This document shows positions 5,871 to 11,922 of a stretch of DNA of 11,922 bases, one piece after another. The first letter of the stretch is position 1; each line of letters opens with the position of its first letter. Made by a program: the position numbers and the translations under genes. The notes below the pieces were generated by a model. The model was not told where the DNA came from and did not search any database. It was given only the letters and a program-made list of their open reading frames with translations. The stretch comes from Burkholderiales bacterium (GTDB lineage: Bacteria > Pseudomonadota > Gammaproteobacteria > Burkholderiales > Casimicrobiaceae): the NCBI GenBank assembly GCA_031257235.1, contig JAIRPA010000020.1, positions 1 to 11,922 of the forward strand, written 5' to 3'.

Positions 5871-5879
5871 TGATAAAAT
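5871..5879 (+). promoter_or_regulatory. Extended -10 promoter of the ribF cluster
   Basis: TGA-TAAAAT fits an extended -10 element with no evident -35 box. It is preceded by AATC; the flanking ATCTGATA is identical to that of the pyrG promoter. The start site would be near 5886, leaving about 55 nt before ribF. Confidence 0.5.
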
Positions 5880-5940
5880 CCCTCCCTTTCCAATCGTTTT
5901 TTGCATACCGCTTTTTGTCGCGTAGGGTCATGGTGTTTTT

Positions 5941-6864
5941 GTGAAAATTTTTCGTACTTTGCCGGTGGCGTTGTCTCAACGACAACCGATTGCGCTTGCC
6001 ATTGGTCATTTCGACGGCGTGCATTTGGGGCATCAGGCGATGTTAAAGCGCGTGGGCGAGGCGGCAAGAGACTTAAATTTAATCCCGTCGGTTTTAACCT
6101 TTGAGCCGTCGCCGCGCGAGTTTTTCTCCAAAAGCGACGCCCCCGCCAAACTCTATCCCTTGAGAATGAGACTCTCCAAAATCGCGGATTTGGGGATTGA
6201 GCGCGCGTATGTATTGCGGTTTGACGAGCGGTTGGCGCGCATGGAGACGCCCTTGTTTGCCGATGAATTATTGACCCAAACGTTGAACACGCGCTGGCTT
6301 TTGTTGAGCGACGAGGCACGATTCGGGCTTGATCGTCGCGGCAGTTTAGAATTTTTGCGCGGACGCAACAACGCCTTTTTGGTGGAGCGAATGGCCATGA
6401 TCGAGGTTGAAGGCGCGCGGATTTCCTCAACCCGGGTTCGCCACGCCTTATCCCAAAGCGACTTTGGCATGGCGGCAAGGCTTTTGGGCGGCGCGTACCG
6501 CATTTCCGGTCGCGTGGTTCGGGGCGACGCGCTCGGAAGAACGATAGGGTTTCCGACCGCCAATCTGCCCATCCATGAAAAAAGTGTACTTTTCGGCGTG
6601 TTTGCGGTAAAAGTCTTTGGCTTGGGCGATCCTTTAAACGGCGTGGCAAGTTTGGGCATGCGCCCGACGGTCAAAGGGAAAAACGCGCCCCCCTTGCTGG
6701 AAGCGCATTTGTTTGACTTTAATGAAGATATTTACGGGCGACACATCGAAGTTGAATTTGTCGCAAAAATTCGTGATGAACAACGGTTTCCCGACCTTGC
6801 CGCGCTGACGCGGCAAATCGAGCGCGATGCTTTAACCGCGCGTCGGGTTTTGGGCGTTGCCTGA
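5941..6864 (+). CDS. ribF: Bifunctional riboflavin kinase / FAD synthetase (FMN adenylyltransferase)
   Basis: A cytoplasmic enzyme that phosphorylates riboflavin to FMN and then adenylates FMN to FAD. The sequence has 307 residues; the family usually has about 310. The N-terminal nucleotidyltransferase domain carries the HxGH-type motif GHFDGVHLGH (22-31) and the later block ISSTRVRHAL. The C-terminal riboflavin-kinase domain starts near residue 185 with ISGRVVRGDALGRTIGFPTANL and ends with YGRHIEVEF and RDEQRFPDL. The start is GTG at 5941: an in-frame TAG stands at 5923, no other start codon lies between, and MKIFRTLP matches the family N-terminus. An out-of-frame ATG at 5930 encodes only four codons and stops across this GTG, which might aid coupling. 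It is first in a cluster, 30 bp before ileS. Confidence 0.95.
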   Translation: MKIFRTLPVALSQRQPIALAIGHFDGVHLGHQAMLKRVGEAARDLNLIPSVLTFEPSPREFFSKSDAPAKLYPLRMRLSKIADLGIERAYVLRFDERLARMETPLFADELLTQTLNTRWLLLSDEARFGLDRRGSLEFLRGRNNAFLVERMAMIEVEGARISSTRVRHALSQSDFGMAARLLGGAYRISGRVVRGDALGRTIGFPTANLPIHEKSVLFGVFAVKVFGLGDPLNGVASLGMRPTVKGKNAPPLLEAHLFDFNEDIYGRHIEVEFVAKIRDEQRFPDLAALTRQIERDALTARRVLGVA

Positions 6865-6894
6865 CGGGAAACCATGAAGAAAGAGAAGTAAAGC

Positions 6895-9750
6895 ATGACT
6901 TTAGAAAAAGACTATCGAACTACCTTAAATTTGCCGGAGACTTCCTTTCCGATGCGGGGGAACTTGGCGCAGCGTGAGCCTTTATGGGTGGCCGCGTGGC
7001 AAAAAAATAAAATTTATGAGTCCATCCGAAAAGCGGCGTCGGGGCGTCCGCTTTTTGTGTTGCACGACGGGCCGCCCTACGCCAACGGCGACATTCATAT
7101 TGGTCACGCCGTCAATAAAATTTTGAAAGACATCATCGTTAAAAGTAAAACGATGGCGGGCTTTGACGCGCCTTACGTGCCGGGCTGGGATTGTCACGGA
7201 ATGCCCATTGAAGTTCAGATCGAAAAAACGCATGGCAAACATTTGCCGACGGATCAAACCTTAAAACTCTGTCGGGAATACGCCAAAGAACAAATCGCAC
7301 GTCAGATGACGGGTTTTCAACGATTGGGCGTGTTGGCGGATTGGGATGATCCTTACACCACGATGGCGTTTCAAAACGAAGCCGATGAAATTCGCACCTT
7401 AGGCGAGATCATCCAAAAAGGTTATGTTTATCGCGGGTTAAAACCGGTGAATTGGTGTTTTGATTGCGGTAGCGCGCTTGCCGAAGCGGAAGTGGAATAC
7501 GAAGACAAAAAAGACAGCGCGGTGGATGTCGCGTTTGCCGTGCTTGACGAAGATCGCGCCGCGTTGTGTCAAGCCTTTGGATTGTCCGACACGGAAACGG
7601 CAAACGCGGCCGCCTCCCCTCTATGTGCGGTGATCTGGACGACCACGCCTTGGACGATTCCCTCCAATCAGGGTTTGGTGGTTCACCCCGACACGTTATA
7701 CGCGCTGATTAAAACCGAACACCGATACTTAATCTTGGCCAACGATTTGGCGTCCTCGTGTTTGAAACGTTATCAACTCACCGGCGACGTGGTGGCCACT
7801 GCAAAGGGCGCCGCGTTGGAGCATTTGCGTTTTGCGCATCCGATTTATGATCGCGCGTCTCCGGTTTATTTAGGCTTGTTTGTCACGCTGGATGCCGGCA
7901 CCGGCATTGTGCATTCTTCGCCCGCGTATGGTATTGACGATTTCAACGTTTCGCGCAAATACGGCATGAAGGACGACGCGATTCTCAATCCCGTACAAGG
8001 CGATGGTCGCTATCAGGAAAGTTTGCCGTTTTTTGGCGGTTTGTCTATCTGGAAAGCCAATCCGCTGATCGTTGAAAAACTCAAAGAAAACGGCGCGTTA
8101 CTTCACGTCGAAACCATTTCGCACAGTTACATGCACTGTTGGCGTCACAAAACGCCGATTATTTATCGCGCCACGCAACAATGGTTTGCGGGGATGGACG
8201 AAACGCCGGGGTTTCATGGAATCAAACCGCAACACACCTTGCGTGAAACGGCGTTAGAGGGCGTGGACGCAACACGGTTTTATCCCTCGTGGGGCAAAGA
8301 GCGTTTGCGCGCGATGATCGCCAATCGACCGGATTGGACACTCTCGCGCCAACGTCAATGGGGCGTGCCGTTGCCGTTTTTTGTGAGCCGCGACACGGAT
8401 GAATTGCACCCGGAATCGTTGGACATCTTGGAAAAGGTGGCGTTGCTTGTCGAGCAAAAAGGCATTGCCGCATGGTTTGATGCCAAGCCCGCCGATTTTG
8501 GGGTGGATGAAAAACATTATCGGAAACTCACCGACACGCTGGATGTTTGGTTTGATTCCGGCTCCACGCATCGCACCGTTTTGGGCGGCAGCACCACAAA
8601 AACAAAAAAACGAGGCTCGCACGCGGCAAAAACATCTTTCCCGGCAGACTTATATTTAGAAGGCTCGGATCAACACCGCGGATGGTTTCATTCTTCGCTT
8701 TTGGTGTCGTCGATGTTAAACGGCACCCCGCCCTATAAAGCCTTGTTGACGCACGGTTTTACGGTGGACGGCAAAGGGCGAAAAATGTCTAAGTCGCTGG
8801 GCAATACCATCGCGCCGCAAAAAGTTTCCGATACGCTGGGCGCGGAGATTTTAAGACTGTGGACGGCGTCCACCGACTACTCCGGCGAGCTTTCCATTTC
8901 GGATGAAATTTTAAAGCGCGTGGTTGAGAGTTATCGACGTATCCGAAACACGCTGTGTTTCTTGATGGGGAATACCTCTGACTTTGATGCGCAAAAAGAC
9001 GCCGTCCCCTTCAACGATCTTTTTGAGATGGATCGTTACGCGATTGCCAAAGCGCGCGCGTTGTCGGATGAGTTATTGAGTGATTACGCGCGGTTTGAAT
9101 TTCATTTTGTGGTTCAAAAAATTCAAATATATTGTTCGGAAGAATTGGGCGGATTCTATTTGGATGTATTAAAAGATCGTTTATACACCACGGCAAAACA
9201 AAGCCTTGCCCGTCGCTCGGCGCAAACGGCGTTGTGTTTGATCCGCGACATGCTTTTAAAAATGATCGCCCCCATCCTCTCTTTTACTGCCGAAGAAGCG
9301 TGGGCTATCCTTTATCCGCAGCATTCCACGATTTTTTCTCAATTGTGGGAGGGCGCTCTTCCTTGGGTTCAAAACGCCGATGCTTTATTGACCAAGTGGC
9401 AACGCATCATCGACATTCGCGCCATGGTATTAAAAGAGCTTGAAACCCTGCGCGAAGCCGGCAAGATCGGTTCATCGTTGCAGGCAGCCGTCACCTTAAC
9501 CGCCGCCCAAGACGATTACGCGATTTTATCGAGCTTAAACAACGATCTTCGCTTTGTTTTCATTACTTCATCGGTAACGTTGAAAAAAGGCAACGCCTTG
9601 TTGATCGAGGCAAACCCGGCGACAGGTATCAAGTGTGAGCGGTGTTGGCATTGGCGGGACGATGTCGGCAAACATCCCGATCATCCGGGGTTGTGTGGTC
9701 GGTGCGTGGATAACTTATTGGGCGACGGCGAGCCGCGCTCGTTTGCGTGA
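6895..9750 (+). CDS. ileS: Isoleucyl-tRNA synthetase
   Basis: A cytoplasmic class-I aminoacyl-tRNA synthetase that charges tRNA-Ile and edits misactivated valine. The sequence has 951 residues; E. coli IleS has 938. The signature HIGH is at residues 68-71 (PPYANGDIHIGHA) and KMSKS at 630-634. The editing domain shows WTTTPWTIPSNQ and GTGIVHSSPAYG, and YLEGSDQHRGWF precedes KMSKS. A C-terminal zinc finger uses C914, C917, C934 and C937 (CERCWHW and CGRC). The ATG at 6895 is preceded by a purine-rich AGAGAAG. A lysine/threonine-rich stretch at about 566-582 makes the spacer between DSGSTH and YLEGSDQ about ten residues longer than in E. coli. ribF lies 30 bp upstream; the lspA ribosome-binding site overlaps its stop. 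Confidence 0.97.
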   Translation: MTLEKDYRTTLNLPETSFPMRGNLAQREPLWVAAWQKNKIYESIRKAASGRPLFVLHDGPPYANGDIHIGHAVNKILKDIIVKSKTMAGFDAPYVPGWDCHGMPIEVQIEKTHGKHLPTDQTLKLCREYAKEQIARQMTGFQRLGVLADWDDPYTTMAFQNEADEIRTLGEIIQKGYVYRGLKPVNWCFDCGSALAEAEVEYEDKKDSAVDVAFAVLDEDRAALCQAFGLSDTETANAAASPLCAVIWTTTPWTIPSNQGLVVHPDTLYALIKTEHRYLILANDLASSCLKRYQLTGDVVATAKGAALEHLRFAHPIYDRASPVYLGLFVTLDAGTGIVHSSPAYGIDDFNVSRKYGMKDDAILNPVQGDGRYQESLPFFGGLSIWKANPLIVEKLKENGALLHVETISHSYMHCWRHKTPIIYRATQQWFAGMDETPGFHGIKPQHTLRETALEGVDATRFYPSWGKERLRAMIANRPDWTLSRQRQWGVPLPFFVSRDTDELHPESLDILEKVALLVEQKGIAAWFDAKPADFGVDEKHYRKLTDTLDVWFDSGSTHRTVLGGSTTKTKKRGSHAAKTSFPADLYLEGSDQHRGWFHSSLLVSSMLNGTPPYKALLTHGFTVDGKGRKMSKSLGNTIAPQKVSDTLGAEILRLWTASTDYSGELSISDEILKRVVESYRRIRNTLCFLMGNTSDFDAQKDAVPFNDLFEMDRYAIAKARALSDELLSDYARFEFHFVVQKIQIYCSEELGGFYLDVLKDRLYTTAKQSLARRSAQTALCLIRDMLLKMIAPILSFTAEEAWAILYPQHSTIFSQLWEGALPWVQNADALLTKWQRIIDIRAMVLKELETLREAGKIGSSLQAAVTLTAAQDDYAILSSLNNDLRFVFITSSVTLKKGNALLIEANPATGIKCERCWHWRDDVGKHPDHPGLCGRCVDNLLGDGEPRSFA

Positions 9751-9757
9751 GGCAACG

Positions 9758-10258
9758 ATGAGTAGCACTAAGGCTTGGTCAAAAAACGCACCGATGAAAT
9801 TGTCCCGCTTGGGTTGGCTGGCGATTTCCATCGTGGTGATTGTGTTTGATCGCATTTCCAAGATGGCCATCTTAGACCGTTTTATGAACAGCGAAACCTT
9901 GGAGGTGACGCCGTTTTTTAGTTTGATATTAACGTTTAACACCGGCGCGGCGTTTAGTTTTTTTTCAGGCGCCGGCAAATGGTTTTTTGTGGTGGTCGGC
10001 GTTGCGGTCTGCGCGGTGCTTGTCGGGTTGTTGTTAAAAAGCGCGGACAAATTATTTTGTATTGCCGCGTCGATGATTGTCGGCGGCGCGTTGGGCAATA
10101 TATGGGATAGATTACAATACGGGCGCGTGGTGGATTTTTTGTTATTCCATTATAAGGATTGGTTTTACCCCGCCTTTAATCTTGCCGATTGCGCTATTGT
10201 TTTGGGTGCCGCGTTTTTGTTGATGGACAGCATCAAAAGCCGGAGAGAAGACTCATAG
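9758..10258 (+). CDS. lspA: Lipoprotein signal peptidase (signal peptidase II)
   Basis: An inner-membrane aspartyl protease that removes signal peptides from diacylglyceryl-modified prolipoproteins. The sequence has 166 residues, the normal family length. Four hydrophobic segments are visible, at about 20-38, 73-93, 99-116 and 140-157. Family blocks are FNTGAAFSF (60-68), GALGNIWDR (110-118), GRVVDF with catalytic D126, and FNLAD with catalytic D144. FDRISK near residue 30 replaces the more common DQxTK. The ATG at 9758 is supported by GAGG (9749-9752) five bases upstream, overlapping the ileS stop; in-frame codons further upstream lie inside ileS. The order ribF-ileS-lspA is common in proteobacteria and indicates co-transcription. 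Confidence 0.95.
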   Translation: MSSTKAWSKNAPMKLSRLGWLAISIVVIVFDRISKMAILDRFMNSETLEVTPFFSLILTFNTGAAFSFFSGAGKWFFVVVGVAVCAVLVGLLLKSADKLFCIAASMIVGGALGNIWDRLQYGRVVDFLLFHYKDWFYPAFNLADCAIVLGAAFLLMDSIKSRREDS

Positions 10259-10280
10259 CTTGACCTTTAGGATATTCGCC

Positions 10281-10940
10281 ATGATAAAAACACGCATCAT
10301 TCCGGTCACGATGATCGTACAAAACTGTTGCCTGATGTGGTGCGATGCCACACGAAAAGGTGTCGTGATTGATCCGGGCGGCGATCACGCCGATATTCTT
10401 TCGGCGATTGACCAAGAAAACGTTTCGGTCGAAAAAATATTGATCACGCACGGACACATTGATCACGCGGGCAACGCCGCCGCGCTCTCACGTGCCTTGG
10501 GCGCACCGATTTGGGGACCCCACAAAGACGATCAATTTTTAATTGATGCCCTGCCCACGCAAGCGGCGATGTACGGCATTTCCGGCGCGGAAGCGTTCAC
10601 GCCGGCTTTGTGGTTGAACGAGGGAGACAGCATCACGTTTGGCGATGAAGTCTTAACGGTGATTCACGCGCCGGGTCACACCCCCGGTCATCTTGTGTAC
10701 TTTAACGAACGGTCGCGTTTTGCCGTGGTCGGTGACGTTCTTTTTTCCGGCACCATCGGACGCACGGATTTACCGCGCGGTAATTTTGAAGACTTAACCG
10801 CCTCCATCAAAAATAAACTTTTTGTTTTGGGGGACGATGTCCGTTTTTTGCCGGGACATGGACGATCAGGCACCTTCGGCGACGAACGACTTCATAATCC
10901 CTTTGTCGGGATTAACGCCGGCGGGGTTAAAGGCGAATAA
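10281..10940 (+). CDS. ycbL: YcbL-like metallo-beta-lactamase-fold hydrolase (glyoxalase II-related)
   Basis: A soluble metal-dependent hydrolase of 219 residues that closely resembles E. coli YcbL throughout, including the ending LPGHG, ERLHNPF. YcbL-type proteins are glyoxalase II relatives that can hydrolyse S-lactoylglutathione; the physiological substrate is not settled. Metal ligands are visible: H57, H59, D61 and H62 (THGHIDH), H133 (APGHTPGH), D152 (GDVLF) and H193. The ATG at 10281 is preferred because AGGA (10269-10272) lies eight bases upstream and MIKTRIIPVT matches the family; a TTG at 10260 would add seven unsupported residues. It follows lspA by 22 bp and is probably co-transcribed, though it has no functional tie to lspA. 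No clear terminator follows it. Confidence 0.88.
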   Translation: MIKTRIIPVTMIVQNCCLMWCDATRKGVVIDPGGDHADILSAIDQENVSVEKILITHGHIDHAGNAAALSRALGAPIWGPHKDDQFLIDALPTQAAMYGISGAEAFTPALWLNEGDSITFGDEVLTVIHAPGHTPGHLVYFNERSRFAVVGDVLFSGTIGRTDLPRGNFEDLTASIKNKLFVLGDDVRFLPGHGRSGTFGDERLHNPFVGINAGGVKGE

Positions 10941-11032
10941 AAAGCAAAAGCGCGGCTTGCCTCCTCCCTCTCCCGCTCTCTATCCGCCGTTTCCACAAAA
11001 AATGTCGGGGTTTATTTTTTTCCGAATAGATA

Positions 11033-11922
11033 ATGACGCTACAACAACTTAAGTATTTTATCGAAGTGGTCAACTGCGGGTCTTTTAACAAAGCCGCGGC
11101 GCGTTTGTTTATCTCACAACCCAGCCTCTCAAACGCCATCAAAGATTTGGAAAACGATGTCGGGCTTGAATTATTGACCCGCACCCCCAAAGGCATTGCG
11201 TTGACGCCGGACGGCGTTGAGTTTTTGGGGTATGCGCGGCAGGTCATGGAGCAGGCTTTGTTGATGGAGCAACGGTATAAGCATGCCAAACCCTCTCGTC
11301 GATTTTGCGCCATTTCAACCCAACACTACGCTTTTGCGGTGAATGCTTTTGTGAATCTGGTTAAAAAATGCGATGCGGACGAATACGAGTTTACGCTGCG
11401 CGAAACAAAAACCTATGAGATCATCGACGACGTGAAGAACTTACGCAGTGAGTTAGGGATTCTTTACATGAATTCATTCAATAGAAAAGTGATCGAAAAA
11501 CTTTTGCGTGAAACCGGCTTGGTGTTTCATCCTCTTTTTACGGCAAAGCCTCATATCTTCATCAGTGCCGCCAATCCGCTGGCTCAAAAAAAGCAAGTCA
11601 CCCTTCACGATTTAGAACCTTATCCGTGCTTATCTTTTGAACAGGGCGAATACAATTCATTTTATTTTTCCGAAGAAATTTTGAGCACCGTCTTGAGCAA
11701 AAAATCCATTAAGGTCAGCGACAGGGCAACGATTTTTAACCTGATGATCGGTTTAAACGGCTATACCATTTCAACCGGCATCGTGAGCGCGGACTTAAAC
11801 GGCAATCAAATCGTGGCTGTTCCTTTAGAAGTCGATGAAAGCATGGAAGTCGGCTGGATTGCGCATCGCGCGTTACAACTCTCGGTTCCCGCAGAAATGT
11901 ATTTGGAAGAATTAAAAAACAT
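11033..11922 (+). CDS. LysR-type transcriptional regulator (last residues cut by window edge)
   Basis: A DNA-binding regulator with 296 residues visible, so only a few can be missing at typical family lengths near 300. The N-terminus (MTLQQLKYFIEVVNCGSFNK) begins the winged helix-turn-helix, with the recognition region ARLFISQPSLSNAIKDLE and the wing LLTRTPKGIALTPDG at about 51-65. The remainder is a substrate-binding-like effector domain. An in-frame TAG at 11027 makes ATG 11033 the first possible start; no ribosome-binding site is visible, and a weak promoter (TTTCCA 10990, TATTTT 11013) would leave a leader of under 10 nt. It follows ycbL by 92 bp on the same strand, so no divergent target gene is available for guidance. 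Effector and regulon are unknown. Confidence 0.9.
   Translation, partial: MTLQQLKYFIEVVNCGSFNKAAARLFISQPSLSNAIKDLENDVGLELLTRTPKGIALTPDGVEFLGYARQVMEQALLMEQRYKHAKPSRRFCAISTQHYAFAVNAFVNLVKKCDADEYEFTLRETKTYEIIDDVKNLRSELGILYMNSFNRKVIEKLLRETGLVFHPLFTAKPHIFISAANPLAQKKQVTLHDLEPYPCLSFEQGEYNSFYFSEEILSTVLSKKSIKVSDRATIFNLMIGLNGYTISTGIVSADLNGNQIVAVPLEVDESMEVGWIAHRALQLSVPAEMYLEELKN

Noticed and set aside
6577..6598. Palindrome-like GAAAAAAGTGTACTTTTCGG inside ribF resembling the first hairpin of the repeat
   Set aside because: It encodes in-frame family-like RibF sequence without the head or the other modules; similarity is limited to A/T runs and is best explained by chance.
5630..6649. 339-residue minus-strand ORF opposite ribF
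   Set aside because: Arginine- and proline-rich, lies antisense to the clearly conserved ribF, and its end consists of repeat copy C. It is a shadow frame.
10941..11032. Terminator or regulatory RNA between ycbL and the LysR gene
   Set aside because: The pyrimidine-rich gap shows no stable inverted repeat before its T-run at 11011-11020.

Overview
The window looks like a chromosomal housekeeping region of a betaproteobacterium, most likely Burkholderiales-like. The CTP synthase and KDO-8-phosphate synthase sequences resemble beta- rather than gammaproteobacterial homologues. The gene pairs lapA-lapB, pyrG-kdsA and ribF-ileS-lspA are also typical of that group. This placement is by eye; genus cannot be given. 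Base composition is close to even, and no phage, plasmid, transposase, tRNA or rRNA gene is visible.

Layout. A TetR/CecR-like regulator (1-562, minus, cut by the left edge) is read from a very good sigma70-type promoter with two inverted repeats placed like operators. The gap to 1054 then holds a repeat element with a 17-unit heptamer array. lapA and lapB follow on the plus strand (1055-2782). A gap of about 270 bp, filled mostly by two opposed copies of the same repeat family, separates lapB from the convergent pair pyrG-kdsA (minus, 5570-3055), whose genes are coupled through TAATG. A fourth copy lies in the divergent pyrG/ribF gap. From 5941 the plus-strand cluster ribF, ileS, lspA and ycbL runs to 10940 with short gaps. 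A LysR-type regulator (11033 to the right edge) is last.

How the genes fit together. Several serve the cell envelope: LapA/LapB control lipopolysaccharide synthesis, KdsA makes the KDO precursor of LPS, and LspA matures lipoproteins. The others are core metabolism or translation: PyrG (CTP, which is also used to activate KDO), RibF (FMN/FAD), IleS (tRNA charging) and YcbL (metallo-hydrolase).

The most unusual content is not genic. Four copies (A, B1, B2, C) of a composite intergenic element share a head starting ATTCGG or GGTTCGG, a palindrome containing AAAAAGT/ACTTTTT, and a second hairpin with A- and T-tracts that looks like a bidirectional intrinsic terminator. A swappable third stem-loop follows, and three copies are edged by degenerate heptamer arrays of CTGATTC/CTGACCT type. 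One copy has supplied the last 15 codons of kdsA.
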